Source: Treponema sp. UBA3813
GTDB lineage: Bacteria; Spirochaetota; Spirochaetia; Treponematales; Treponemataceae
Assembly (NCBI GenBank): GCA_002368605.1
Contig: DFEB01000043.1
Span: 1 to 41,215, forward strand
Length of the DNA stretch: 41,215 bases
Reading direction: 5' to 3'
In this document: positions 1 through 7,898 of the stretch, in pieces
Position numbering within the stretch: the first letter of the stretch is position 1
Layout: each line of letters opens with the position of its first letter
Notes under the pieces: model-generated
What the model was told of the DNA's origin: nothing
Seen by the model: the letters and a program-made list of their open reading frames with translations, nothing else
Databases searched by the model: none
Made by a program: the position numbers and the translations under genes

Positions 1-214
1 GGCGTGGAAGAATCTTACCGCGCTCAGTTGTGAAGCGTTTGAGACCGTCTGCATCTTTGTAATCGATTTTTGCCTTGTTAGCGCAGAATCGGCAAACCTT
101 CTTGCGGAAGAAAGTTTTTCCCTTGCGAGCGCCTTTCTCTTCGCCATCGCGACCTTCTGTCGCAACATTCTGGTTATCTTTGAGTTCGACTTCGTTTGTA
201 ACTTCGTCTGACAT
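1..214 (-). CDS. rpsR: 30S ribosomal protein bS18 (3' end cut by window edge)
   Basis: Small-subunit ribosomal protein that pairs with bS6 on the 16S rRNA platform. The minus strand reads from ATG at 212-214 and runs off the left edge, so only about 71 codons are present. An acidic N-terminal extension is followed by the conserved bS18 core: [18 protein letters not shown], then [14 protein letters not shown]. The CRFC pair is the usual zinc-ribbon-like remnant. A purine-rich RBS (AGGAG) lies 7-8 nt upstream. It is the third gene of rpsF-ssb-rpsR, the common bacterial order, with a 43-nt gap after ssb. Identification is secure; only the C-terminus is missing. Confidence 0.96.
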   Translation of the reverse strand, partial: MSDEVTNEVELKDNQNVATEGRDGEEKGARKGKTFFRKKVCRFCANKAKIDYKDADGLKRFTTERGKILPR

Positions 215-257
215 AGTGTTCTCCTATAAAATGGAATCCGACATAAAAAATCGGGAA

Positions 258-764
258 TTAAAATGGAATGTCTTCCGGGAATCCGCTGTCTGGAGCGCCG
301 CCAAAACTCTGATCGTCATAGCTTGGTGCTTCCTGACTGGGAGCAAAAGAGTTCTGCTGTGGCTGCTGGAATTTCGGTGTATAACCCCCAGCGGACTGTG
401 CGCCGCCATTTCCCGAATTTCCGCCCAAAAGCTGAACATTATTTGCAACGATTGAAACATTGCTTCTCTGCTGCCCTGTAGTCTTGTCCTGCCAACGGTC
501 TTGTTTGAGATAGCCTTCAACACAAATCTGCTTGCCTTTTTTGAGGTATGGAAGAAGATTTTCGGCTGTCTTTCCCCAGATTGTGACATTAAAGAAATTA
601 GCCTCATCGACCCACTGATCACCCTGCTTTCGGCTACGATTGACGGCAATGCTGATGTTTGCGCGAGCCTGTCCGTTCGGTGTGAACGCATATTCCCGCT
701 GGTCGCTGCCGTTTAAGTCACGAGTCAACCGACCTACGATTGTAACAGTATTGATGTCAGTCAT
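258..764 (-). CDS. ssb: Single-stranded DNA-binding protein
   Basis: Binds ssDNA during replication, recombination and repair. The 168-residue product has an N-terminal OB fold (about residues 1-110) starting MTDINTVTIVGRLTRD, with the typical ANFFNVTIWGKTAENL and KGKQICVEGYLKQDRW segments. A Gly/Gln/Pro-rich disordered linker (about 112-155) leads to the acidic tip FPEDIPF, which in known SSBs docks replication and repair partners. Its length is normal for bacterial SSB. It sits between rpsF and rpsR, so it is probably co-transcribed with the ribosomal genes from the promoter near 1180. Confidence 0.97.
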   Translation of the reverse strand: MTDINTVTIVGRLTRDLNGSDQREYAFTPNGQARANISIAVNRSRKQGDQWVDEANFFNVTIWGKTAENLLPYLKKGKQICVEGYLKQDRWQDKTTGQQRSNVSIVANNVQLLGGNSGNGGAQSAGGYTPKFQQPQQNSFAPSQEAPSYDDQSFGGAPDSGFPEDIPF

Positions 765-813
765 TTTTGCCCCCGAAAGAAAGATTTTTGTGGTTTATTA
801 AGCTAAAGTCAGC

Positions 814-1104
814 TTATGCCTCTTTGTCGTTGAGTTTGACAAAAAGCGATTTGAGCAAATTGTTGTTCAATCGGAACTGTGTGTTGATTTCGACGATTTT
901 TGCAGGATTTGCCTTTACTGTGAAAAGAACGAACTTACCGCGCTTGATTTTTTTGATTTCATACGCGAGATCACGTTCTCCGTAAGACTCTTCTTTTTCG
1001 ATTGTTGCACCGAACTGTGCGAGAACGGCCTTTACCTTTTCTGTGCCGTCTTTGAACTTTTCATCCTCGATAGGATAGATAGTCATGAGTTCATACTTTT
1101 TCAT
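814..1104 (-). CDS. rpsF: 30S ribosomal protein bS6
   Basis: Small ribosomal subunit protein, partner of bS18. The 96-residue product shows the bS6 pattern: MKKYELMTIYPIEDEKF at the start, a central ESYGERDLAYEIKKIKRGKF, then RLNNNLLKSLFVKL at the end. A strong RBS (AAGGAGA) is placed 10-12 nt before the ATG. It is the first gene of the rpsF-ssb-rpsR operon, about 57 nt downstream of the predicted transcription start. The leader could carry an S6:S18-binding autoregulatory element, as known in other bacteria, but I cannot demonstrate one from the sequence. Confidence 0.97.
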   Translation of the reverse strand: MKKYELMTIYPIEDEKFKDGTEKVKAVLAQFGATIEKEESYGERDLAYEIKKIKRGKFVLFTVKANPAKIVEINTQFRLNNNLLKSLFVKLNDKEA

Positions 1105-1167
1105 TTCTGTATGTTCTCCTTATGGACATTTGGAATCCGCATACGCAGACTCAAGGGGTTGAGCATG

Positions 1168-1197
1168 ATTATATCATTTTTAATGCCGCTTAGTCAA
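1168..1197 (-). promoter_or_regulatory. Sigma70-type promoter of rpsF-ssb-rpsR
   Basis: On the minus strand TTGACT (1192-1197) and TATAAT (1168-1173) are separated by exactly 18 nt, an excellent match to the housekeeping consensus. The predicted start near 1161 leaves a leader of roughly 57 nt before the rpsF RBS. The -35 box overlaps the hairpin that follows glgA. Confidence 0.85.
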
Positions 1198-1213
1198 TGC
1201 GATTAAGCGGTAT
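1183..1213 (-). terminator. Hairpin after glgA, possible weak terminator
   Basis: CCGCTTA (1186-1192) pairs with TAAGCGG (1204-1210) across an 11-nt loop, extendable to about 10 bp with one G-U. It begins 13 nt after the glgA stop. On the minus strand the 3' side is CATTAAAAATG rather than a clean U-run; the better T-run is on the plus strand, where no gene ends. It may be a weak glgA terminator or simply structure over the rpsF promoter. Confidence 0.35.
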
Positions 1214-1222
1214 TTTTAGTGT

Positions 1223-2707
1223 TTAGTTCTTTATTCCGCAACCTCTGGCGAGAGCCTCTTTGTAGACTTCAACATATTTTTCGCAGCTTGCCTTCCATGT
1301 GAAATCCTGGCTCATTGCCTTTTTCTGCATCTTTTTGATATGCTCTTTGCGGTTGTAGTAGGCCCAGACAGCCCAGCCTACCGTGTCGTAAATTGCGCCA
1401 GGCGTGAGGGAGTCGAACATGAAGCCTGTGCCCTCGCCCGTCTCCTGATTGTAGTTTTCCACCGTGTCGGCCAGACCGCCGGTTCTTCGTACGATTGGGA
1501 GAGTGCCGTAAAGCTCAGAATACATCTGGTTAAGACCGCATGGCTCGTAGGCTGACGGCATGAGGAAGAAGTCGCTTCCTGCCTCGACCAAGTGACTCAA
1601 GGCCTCGGAATAGCCGATTTTTGCCCGGAGATTTGGCAATTTTGACTGGAGATTATTGATTTCGTCCTCGCACCATTTTTCACCGGTTCCGATAATGGCG
1701 AACTGAACTTTCATGTCACGGCAAATGCTGTAGATTGAGCCGTAAGTTGGGGCAAAAACCTCGGCGATGCCTTTCTGACTTACCAAGCGTCCAACCATGC
1801 CGATGAGGGGAATGTCGGGATTCACTTCAAGGCCGAAAGCTTCCTGCAAGGCTTTTTTACAATCTGCCTTGCCCTTCATGTTTGAGGCCGAATAATTTGC
1901 CGGAAGCTCTTTGTCAGTCTTTGGATTCCAGGTTGAGACATCTACTCCGTTTACGATACCCCGCACCACATCGCTTCGGACTCGCAGAAGACCGTCCAAG
2001 CCGAATCCGCCTTCCATTGTCTGTATTTCGCGGGCGTAAGTGGGAGAAACAGTAGTCACCATGTCGGCGCAGGAAATTCCTGCCTGTAAGTGATTGATTG
2101 CTCCGTTTCGCTCAAAGCCGGCACCGTAGTAAAGCCCCCAGTCGATTCCAAGGTCAGGGAATTTGTCTTTGCCGTAAACACCCTGATAGCCCATGTTATG
2201 AATGGTGTAAACGCTGGCTGTGTGAGAAAAAGCCGGCTGATAACGGCACACATGCTTTAAAAGAACAGGCGCGAGACCAGCGCTCCAGTCGTGGGCGTGA
2301 ACAATGTCGGGGAACCACTGCAATTTGTTGCAGACCTGAAAGGCTCCGTGGCACAAGAGACTGAATCGGTAGGGATTATCGAAGAAGTCAGGCTCTAATT
2401 TTGTGCCGTAAACACCATCACGGCCAAAGCAATTCTCATGGTCAAGGAAGTAAACCTCGACTTTGGGAAAGCCCGGAAGAGGAGCCTTGTAAACCTCTGT
2501 CCACTCCTGCCCCATTCCAACGGGAACGCCAAGAGGGCCCTCAAGGGCAGTGAGTTTTTTTCGGTCGATTTTATAGTAGCGTGGCATGACGATTTTAACA
2601 TCGTGGCCCAAAAGAGAAAGATTTCCTGCCAGAGCGGATACAGCGTCAGCCAGACCGCCGGTTTTTGCAAAAGGAACTGCTTCAGCACTTACCATCAAGA
2701 TTTTCAT
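1223..2707 (-). CDS. glgA: Glycogen synthase (ADP-glucose type, GT5)
   Basis: Transfers glucose from ADP-glucose to the growing alpha-1,4-glucan. The 494-residue length is normal for GT5 GlgA. Residues 15-22 carry the KTGGLADA nucleotide-binding loop; VHAHDWSAGL near residue 138 and IHNMGYQG near 171 are typical N-domain segments. The C-domain starts with GMVGRLVSQKG near 303, and the block EPCGLNQMYSELYGTLP with the following RRTGGLADTV holds the conserved catalytic-site Glu. The ATG overlaps the stop of the upstream aminotransferase (ATGA), so the two are translationally coupled. No other glycogen gene is nearby. Confidence 0.96.
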   Translation of the reverse strand: MKILMVSAEAVPFAKTGGLADAVSALAGNLSLLGHDVKIVMPRYYKIDRKKLTALEGPLGVPVGMGQEWTEVYKAPLPGFPKVEVYFLDHENCFGRDGVYGTKLEPDFFDNPYRFSLLCHGAFQVCNKLQWFPDIVHAHDWSAGLAPVLLKHVCRYQPAFSHTASVYTIHNMGYQGVYGKDKFPDLGIDWGLYYGAGFERNGAINHLQAGISCADMVTTVSPTYAREIQTMEGGFGLDGLLRVRSDVVRGIVNGVDVSTWNPKTDKELPANYSASNMKGKADCKKALQEAFGLEVNPDIPLIGMVGRLVSQKGIAEVFAPTYGSIYSICRDMKVQFAIIGTGEKWCEDEINNLQSKLPNLRAKIGYSEALSHLVEAGSDFFLMPSAYEPCGLNQMYSELYGTLPIVRRTGGLADTVENYNQETGEGTGFMFDSLTPGAIYDTVGWAVWAYYNRKEHIKKMQKKAMSQDFTWKASCEKYVEVYKEALARGCGIKN

Positions 2708-3897
2708 TTTAATTCCTCCATTGCCTTAGAGAAGGCCTTTTCTGAATTGATTATTGTTTTTTCTGAAACGCAATATGCCAGGCGGAACCAGCCCTTACCG
2801 CCAAATCCGCTTCCCGGAGCCGCGAGAATCAAGTACTTTTTGAGATAGTCGCAGAAGTCGCCGTCATCGCCGGAAAATCGGGAAGGAACCTTGCAGAAAA
2901 GATAGAAAGCTCCCTGAGGACGGTAATATTCGATTCCGCATTTGTCCAGAATAGCCATGAGTTTGTCCCGGCGGATTTTGTAGCTTGAGTAGTCCACCTG
3001 GGCATCCCAAGATTTGGCTATGACTTTCTGGAAGAAGGCAGGGGCATTTACGCAGCCCAAAACACGCAGGGCAAAAGTGACTGCCTTGATGAATTCTTCT
3101 GGAGCGTCTGACTTCGGATTTACAGCGATGTAGCCGATTCGCTCGCCCGGCAGGCTCAAATCTTTTGCAAAAGATGAGACAATGACCGTGTTTTCATAGA
3201 ACTGAAAGGCCGGAGCGACCTTTGCGCCGTCGTAAACAATGGCGCGGTAAGGCTCGTCACAGACAAGGTAAGTGATTCTGCCTGTTTTTTTATTGTGCTC
3301 GCTTAAAATTGTGGCAAGTTCTTTGATATCGGACTCTGAATAAATCTTTCCGCTTGGGTTGTTGGGATTGTTGATTAAAACAGCCGCCGTTTTTGAAGAA
3401 AGCTTAGCCTTAATCGCCTGTAAATCAAGGGAAAAATCTGCCTTAGAGGGAATTTCGATGAGAGAACCGCCGTGATTTCTGGCATAGTGGCGGTATTCGG
3501 CGAAAAATGGCATGGGAACAAGCACTTCATTTCCCGGATTGAGGAGAGACTTGAATACACAGTTAAGAGCGCTGGCCGCCCCCACCGTCATAATGACATT
3601 CTCTCCTTTTACGGAAAGCCCCTGCTCTTTTGTGATTTTTTGAGCGATTGCCTCGCGGACGAAAGGATAGCCCGCATTTGGCATGTAACCGTGACAGCCG
3701 TGAGAGATGTCTTTTGCTTCTTCCTGAATGGCCGCAACGACTTTTTGCGGCGGGTCTAAGTCCGGGTTTCCTAAAGTGAAGTCGAAGACATTTTCTTCGC
3801 CATGTTCTTTTTTAAGGACGATTCCTTCCTCAAACATTTTTCGGATAACGGAAGCGCCTTTTGAATTTATCATTTCCTGAATATGTTTTGCAATCAT
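2704..3897 (-). CDS. Pyridoxal-phosphate aminotransferase, class I/II
   Basis: Fold-type I PLP aminotransferase of the AspC/AlaT kind. I start it at the ATG giving MIAKHIQEMIN; an in-frame GTG six codons upstream is possible but has no RBS. About 397 residues, the usual size. Visible signatures are FTLGNPDLDPP near the N-terminus, VGAASALNCVFKSLL, INNPNNPSGKIYS (cofactor-binding Asn/Pro region), VCDEPYRAIVYDG (Asp/Tyr contacting PLP) and SSFAKDLSLPGERIGY, whose Lys should form the Schiff base. Substrate cannot be assigned; Treponema homologues are usually labelled aspartate or aromatic aminotransferase. It overlaps glgA by 3-4 nt. Confidence 0.9.
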   Translation of the reverse strand: MIAKHIQEMINSKGASVIRKMFEEGIVLKKEHGEENVFDFTLGNPDLDPPQKVVAAIQEEAKDISHGCHGYMPNAGYPFVREAIAQKITKEQGLSVKGENVIMTVGAASALNCVFKSLLNPGNEVLVPMPFFAEYRHYARNHGGSLIEIPSKADFSLDLQAIKAKLSSKTAAVLINNPNNPSGKIYSESDIKELATILSEHNKKTGRITYLVCDEPYRAIVYDGAKVAPAFQFYENTVIVSSFAKDLSLPGERIGYIAVNPKSDAPEEFIKAVTFALRVLGCVNAPAFFQKVIAKSWDAQVDYSSYKIRRDKLMAILDKCGIEYYRPQGAFYLFCKVPSRFSGDDGDFCDYLKKYLILAAPGSGFGGKGWFRLAYCVSEKTIINSEKAFSKAMEELK

Positions 3898-3905
3898 GAT
3901 GAAAC

Positions 3906-3911
3906 AGTATA
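3906..3911 (-). promoter_or_regulatory. -10 box of aminotransferase, 8 nt before ATG
   Basis: TATACT on the minus strand ends 8 nt before the ATG at 3897. A start site 6-8 nt downstream would fall at or just before the start codon, leaving no room for an RBS, and none is visible. No good -35 is seen. It is one of five cases of this spacing in the window. Confidence 0.55.
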
Positions 3912-3919
3912 TCACAAGA

Positions 3920-3948
3920 TTGCGAACAGTGCGAGAATTTTATAAAAT
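3920..3948 (+). promoter_or_regulatory. Promoter of the 3965 secreted-protein gene
   Basis: TTGCGA (3920-3925), a 17-nt spacer and TAAAAT (3943-3948) sit 16 nt upstream of the ATG at 3965, so the leader would be only about 10 nt. It lies back to back with the aminotransferase promoter in a 67-nt divergent intergenic region. Confidence 0.55.
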
Positions 3949-3964
3949 AAAAGCCTGTTCCCAA

Positions 3965-4741
3965 ATGAAAAAAATATTTTTCCTTTTCCTATACCTTTAT
4001 TTCTCATATAATCTTTTTTCCCAGCAAAATGTTAAGATGTCAGAAATTGATTTCTCTGTCATATTTAATGAGCGACTTACAGATTCAGAAAAAAATCAAC
4101 TTAAAAACGGCGATTTTGTGTTTAACAGCATTAAGTCAATCAAAAATGTCAGAATAAACAAAATTAAAGAAACTGAGCAGGATATCGAGACTGTAAAAAA
4201 AGTAAATCCGAATCATCTTATCGAGGTCATAAAAATTCTTCCTTACGAAGGAAATGAAAACCTTGTAGAGCGAATTTCTGAAATCATGCAGGATATAGAC
4301 GCGTACAAGGAAATTCCCTACTATTCAGAAAAGCATGAGCGTTATTTCCAGCTTTTTGAAGAGGCTGAAATTATTTCGATTAGTAAAGAAAATGAAAAAC
4401 TCATAATTGACGAACGGCTTTTGATGAATCCCCTTAAATCCTATACAGCCCGTATTGAGGCCGAAAATCAGGGCGACTATTATTTTTACACGCTGAGGAA
4501 CACAGAAAAAGTCAAATACCTGTTCTTGAATGCAATTAAAAAAGAAAAGATGATAGCCGGAGTCTCTGTGTTCAGATATGGCGAAAACTGGGTGATTTAC
4601 GCCTTGGGCGGAGCTTATATTTTTCACGGTCCTTTTTTCAGCGATTTTGTTGAGGAAATGTTCTGCGGAAGAATAAAATCTTTCGTTCTTTTTATGTTTC
4701 AAAAACTTGAGGCAAGCCGGTCAGCGGATGAGGAAAAATAA
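3965..4741 (+). CDS. Secreted protein of unknown function
   Basis: I do not recognise the family beyond a spirochaete-type exported protein. I start it at the ATG giving MKKIFFLFLYLYFSYNLFSQ, a clear hydrophobic signal peptide with likely cleavage after LFSQ; the longer frame from 3896 adds an unlikely N-terminus. The mature region (about 235 residues) is mixed alpha/beta, with a short hydrophobic segment near the C-terminus (VIYALGGAYIFHGPFFSDF) that could be a buried strand rather than a membrane helix. No Cys after the signal, so not an obvious lipoprotein. The 3' end overlaps the convergent pseudouridine synthase gene by 50 nt. Confidence 0.75.
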   Translation: MKKIFFLFLYLYFSYNLFSQQNVKMSEIDFSVIFNERLTDSEKNQLKNGDFVFNSIKSIKNVRINKIKETEQDIETVKKVNPNHLIEVIKILPYEGNENLVERISEIMQDIDAYKEIPYYSEKHERYFQLFEEAEIISISKENEKLIIDERLLMNPLKSYTARIEAENQGDYYFYTLRNTEKVKYLFLNAIKKEKMIAGVSVFRYGENWVIYALGGAYIFHGPFFSDFVEEMFCGRIKSFVLFMFQKLEASRSADEEK

Positions 4742-5411
4742 TCTTGCAGGCACAGAATTTCATGTCGTGATTTTCGCTTGAGAGATTTCTTGCCTTGGGA
4801 TTGTAGATTTTGTCGCCATGTACGGGAAATCCGCACCAGGCCAGATGGCATCTTACCTGATGACGGAATCCTGCCGTAATATGGCAGAGGGCGGTTTTTT
4901 CTGACTCAAAAACAATTTCCGTTTTGTAAAGCCTGTTTCCCCCTTTTTTGAGTGCGGCCCGCCCCGCTTCTTGTGTAACTGGCCGAACTTCCTTTCCGCC
5001 TTTTCCGAAGGTGCGGAATGAGCTTTCGGCAGAGATTTTTGTTTCTGTGCCTGAAAAAGCGTCTGGCAGAGGGGGAAAGCCGCCGAGAATTCCTGCGCAG
5101 TCTGGAATCTTCTCGATTTCTGCACGGTAGAATTTTTCAAATTTGTCGTCTTTTTGGGCCTTAAGGAGAGCGTCGTAGCTTTCCTGACTTGTCGCAATCA
5201 AAAGGAGCCCGCTGGTTTCCGTGTCAATTCTATGTATAAGTCCGTGCTCAACACTTTTTTTCCCGCAGACATTTTTTATTTCTGGAAAAAGACGGATTGC
5301 CTGGGTGAGCAGACTTTCATCTCCCTCAAAAAGCGGGGCCGATGGAATTCCCGCAGGCTTAGAGATAACGAGAAAAGGAGAAGAAGCGCTGGGCTCGTGA
5401 ATGACATTCAT
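4692..5411 (-). CDS. RluA-family pseudouridine synthase (short type, no S4 domain)
   Basis: Isomerises specific uridines of rRNA or tRNA to pseudouridine. The signature GLIHRIDTETSGLLLIA holds the catalytic Asp; a LVISKPAGIPSAP opening and a TAGFRHQVRCHLAWCG segment (variant of the usual GRTHQIRVH) complete the family pattern. There is no N-terminal S4 RNA-binding domain, and the catalytic core is compact at about 239 residues. I chose the ATG at 5411 over an in-frame TTG at 5435 because a perfect TATAAT sits 6 nt before it, implying a leaderless message. The target uridine is unknown. Its 3' end overlaps the convergent secreted-protein gene by 50 nt. Confidence 0.88.
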   Translation of the reverse strand: MNVIHEPSASSPFLVISKPAGIPSAPLFEGDESLLTQAIRLFPEIKNVCGKKSVEHGLIHRIDTETSGLLLIATSQESYDALLKAQKDDKFEKFYRAEIEKIPDCAGILGGFPPLPDAFSGTETKISAESSFRTFGKGGKEVRPVTQEAGRAALKKGGNRLYKTEIVFESEKTALCHITAGFRHQVRCHLAWCGFPVHGDKIYNPKARNLSSENHDMKFCACKIIFPHPLTGLPQVFET

Positions 5412-5417
5412 TGTTTC

Positions 5418-5423
5418 ATTATA
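5418..5423 (-). promoter_or_regulatory. -10 box of pseudouridine synthase, 6 nt before ATG
   Basis: A perfect TATAAT on the minus strand lies 6 nt before ATG 5411. The only upstream hexamer at 17 nt is TATCAC, a poor -35. Position predicts a transcript starting at the AUG. Confidence 0.55.
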
Positions 5424-5481
5424 GTCAAAATTCAAAATCTGTGATACTCTGTGTCATCTTTATTTTTAATTTTTGAAAAAA

Positions 5482-6471
5482 ATGCCATTTTTCAGTGCGA
5501 AAGTTCCCGAAGATTTTAAAGATTCAACCCGTCTCGATAAATTCATTGCATCAATCCCCAAAGAAAAATTCGGTGGAACGAGCATGAACCGCTCCAGGCT
5601 AAAAAGCGCGGCAAGCGAGATTCTTATCAACGGTAAAAAGGCAAAGCTTGCGGCGAAGGTAAAGGCTGGCGACATCATCGATATCCAATGGGAAGAAAAC
5701 ATTCCCGAAGACATTGAGCCTGAAAATATCCCGCTGGAAATCCTTTACGAGGACGGAAATGTCTGCGTCGTTAACAAAAAGCAGGGTATGGTCACGCATC
5801 CTGCAGCCGGAAACTGGACAGGCACGCTGGTAAATGCCCTTTTGTATCATTGGGGAAGGCAGGCGATTCATCAAGGCTCCGTGGAGAAAGTGAATGCCGA
5901 AATCCTTGCAAAACGCCGTCCTGGAATCATTCACCGCCTGGACAAAGATACTTCCGGCCTGATTATCACTGCGAAGAACAGAATGGCGGAAGAATTCTTG
6001 CACGATGAATTCCTGCATCACAATCGGATTTTAAAAGAATACATAGCAATCTGTTGCGGCCGTCCAAAAGAACTTGAAGGCAGGATCGAAACGCAGATAA
6101 TCCGTGACCCGCGGAACCGAAAAAGATTCAAGGCTGTCACTGGCACAAACGAAGGAAAAAAAGCCGTCACGATTTACAAATGCTTCGCGACTTACGGTCC
6201 CTTCTCCCTTATGAGAATCCGCATCAAAACTGGCAGGACTCACCAAATCCGCGTGCACATGAAGTATATAGGTTGCCCTGTTATGGGAGACCCGATTTAC
6301 GGCAATTTTTTGAAGGGCTCACCGTTTCAAAGCGCGAGTCTTATGCTTCATGCTTATCTCTTAAAAATCAGGCTTCCTGACCAGAAAGAGCCTAAGGTTT
6401 TTAAAGCTCCCGTTCCCCTTCGTTTTAAAAAAGTGCTCAGGACGCTTCATGAAAAATACGGAAAAAAGTAA
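5482..6471 (+). CDS. RluD-type 23S rRNA pseudouridine synthase with S4 domain
   Basis: Member of the RluA/RluC/RluD family. Residues of roughly 15-75 form an S4-like RNA-binding region (TRLDKFIASI, then SRLKSAASEILINGKKAKL), followed by the synthase domain with GIIHRLDKDTSGLIITAKN, which holds the catalytic Asp, and RIKTGRTHQIRVHMKYIGCP. At about 329 residues, length and architecture match RluD, which in E. coli modifies helix 69 of 23S rRNA; target assignment here is by analogy. An in-frame TTG three codons upstream (5473) is an alternative start; no RBS decides. It is divergent from the other pseudouridine synthase, and its stop is 2 nt from the convergent membrane-protein gene. Confidence 0.9.
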   Translation: MPFFSAKVPEDFKDSTRLDKFIASIPKEKFGGTSMNRSRLKSAASEILINGKKAKLAAKVKAGDIIDIQWEENIPEDIEPENIPLEILYEDGNVCVVNKKQGMVTHPAAGNWTGTLVNALLYHWGRQAIHQGSVEKVNAEILAKRRPGIIHRLDKDTSGLIITAKNRMAEEFLHDEFLHHNRILKEYIAICCGRPKELEGRIETQIIRDPRNRKRFKAVTGTNEGKKAVTIYKCFATYGPFSLMRIRIKTGRTHQIRVHMKYIGCPVMGDPIYGNFLKGSPFQSASLMLHAYLLKIRLPDQKEPKVFKAPVPLRFKKVLRTLHEKYGKK

Positions 6472-6473
6472 TT

Positions 6474-7031
6474 TTAAAAGACCGCGCTCTCAACTTCATC
6501 AATGAAAAATTCTTCTCTTGGGTGTTTTTCCATTTCTTTTTCTCGTTTCAGACGGTCTGTCGCCTCTTCATCGCTTTCTTCTTCAATGCGGGGGGGAGTC
6601 TGTTTTATAATCTCACTTTCTGGCTTAATTGTGAAAGGACGCATTTCCAGTTCTTTTCGTAAACGCCGTTCTTTGTTTGTGCGGGAAATTAGGTTAATCA
6701 TGAGGTCTGTAAGCCCTAAAGCAAGGCAGGTAGCGGCAGAAATTTTAATGATTTTCCATTGATCGTCTTCGGTAAAACCATCGGTGCTTTTGTCCAATGG
6801 ATTCCTGAATTCACCGTATTCATAAAGTGAGTAGCCTACGGTCGTCCAAAGAGTTACGAAAGGAAGTGAGCCGAATGTGATGATTTCTGTTCGACGCAAG
6901 TCTTTTGCCCACTGAGGAAAGTTTATGTCATCGTAGGAAGTATTTGCCGATGAGTCGGCTGCCCTTAGATTTTGCGGTAAACATGAGAAAAATAGAAAAA
7001 AAGAAAATAAAAAGCAAAAAAATCGTTTCAT
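6474..7031 (-). CDS. Small exported/membrane protein, unknown function
   Basis: Unrecognised 185-residue protein. It begins with a strong signal sequence (MKRFFCFLFSFFLFFSC, then LPQNLRAADS); cleavage after LRA is plausible. Two hydrophobic segments follow, about residues 51-72 and 93-113 (SAATCLALGLTDLMINLIS), then a charged, Glu/Arg-rich cytoplasmic-looking tail with KREKEMEKHPREEF. The topology suggests two membrane helices with a charged C-terminal domain. It begins 1 nt after the rsmA stop, so it belongs to the comEC-rsmA transcription unit. The coding strand has a C7 run at 6590-6596 inside codons for Pro-Pro, in frame. Confidence 0.7.
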   Translation of the reverse strand: MKRFFCFLFSFFLFFSCLPQNLRAADSSANTSYDDINFPQWAKDLRRTEIITFGSLPFVTLWTTVGYSLYEYGEFRNPLDKSTDGFTEDDQWKIIKISAATCLALGLTDLMINLISRTNKERRLRKELEMRPFTIKPESEIIKQTPPRIEEESDEEATDRLKREKEMEKHPREEFFIDEVESAVF

Positions 7032-7032
7032 T

Positions 7033-7890
7033 TTATAAAACTTTATTCAAGGCATCAGAAAGCAAAAGCAAGGTTTCAACGCTCAGGTTTTCAGCCCTTT
7101 CGCTCGCCTTGATGCCAGCCGTTTTCAAGGCAATGTCGGTTTTTTCGGCACCGGCGAGAGCGAGCAGATTGTTTCGGACAGTTTTTCGCCGTGAAGAGAA
7201 AAGCTGCCGGATCATTTTCATGAAAAGTGTTGGATTCTCACAACGGGGAAAATCTTCTCTTTTTGTCATGAGAACTGCCCGACTTGCCACATTAGGCACA
7301 GGCCAGAAATTTCCGCCAGCCAAGTCTACGACATTCTTTATTTCATAGGCCCATTGGCATAAAACAGAAAATGAGGAATAGTTTTCGCTTCCTTCTTTTG
7401 CATTCATGCGCTGGGCAACTTCTTTTTGAATGGTGACGACGGCCTTGTCAAATCTGACTCCCTCGTTGATTGTATCTGCGATAATAGTGGCCGCGACATT
7501 GTAAGGTAAATTTCCGAAAAATCTTTGGGCGATTCCGTTACTATCACTGTATTTCTTCCATGTCTTTAGGACATCGCCTTCCACAAGCTCGAAAGTGTTT
7601 TTTTCTGAATATTCGGGAAAAAACTGACGGAGAAGTCGGGCAAATCCGTGGTCAATCTCAAAGGCGGTGACATTTGCTCCCCGTTCAAGGATTTCGCTTG
7701 TCATACAGCCCAAGCCGGGACCAACCTCCCAGACTTTTGTGCCCTTCTCAATATCGAGGCAGTCGATGATTTTTTTACGGGCATCAGCGTTTACAAGAAA
7801 ATTCTGACCGAATTTTTTTTGCATGGCCATGCCGTTATCGTCTAAAAATGCTTTTAATGCCAGGGGGCTGTTGTAGTCTGGGTGATTCAT
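7033..7890 (-). CDS. rsmA: 16S rRNA dimethyladenosine transferase
   Basis: Dimethylates the two adjacent adenosines in the 3' hairpin of 16S rRNA using S-adenosylmethionine. The 285-residue product shows KKFGQNFLVNADARKKI at the start, EVGPGLGCMTSEI (SAM motif I), FEIDHGFARLL (acidic loop) and GNLPYNVAATI, the NLPY catalytic motif of the KsgA/Dim1 family. The C-terminal helical domain (SSRRKTVRNNL) is normal. An AAGGA RBS precedes the ATG. It lies 8 nt after the comEC stop and 1 nt before the next gene, so an operon is very likely. Confidence 0.96.
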   Translation of the reverse strand: MNHPDYNSPLALKAFLDDNGMAMQKKFGQNFLVNADARKKIIDCLDIEKGTKVWEVGPGLGCMTSEILERGANVTAFEIDHGFARLLRQFFPEYSEKNTFELVEGDVLKTWKKYSDSNGIAQRFFGNLPYNVAATIIADTINEGVRFDKAVVTIQKEVAQRMNAKEGSENYSSFSVLCQWAYEIKNVVDLAGGNFWPVPNVASRAVLMTKREDFPRCENPTLFMKMIRQLFSSRRKTVRNNLLALAGAEKTDIALKTAGIKASERAENLSVETLLLLSDALNKVL

Positions 7891-7898
7891 ATTATTCC

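Noticed and set aside
75-716. Plus-strand open frames opposite rpsR and ssb
   Set aside because: They are antisense to clear ribosomal and SSB genes, have no family resemblance and no RBS.
1105-1160. S6:S18-binding RNA element in the rpsF leader
   Set aside because: A short stem (TCTGC/GCGGA) exists, but the conserved bulge cannot be confirmed by eye.
6590-6596. C7 tract in the small membrane-protein gene as a contingency tract
   Set aside because: Only seven bases, interpreted as normal Pro codons, and the gene is not a surface-glycan function.
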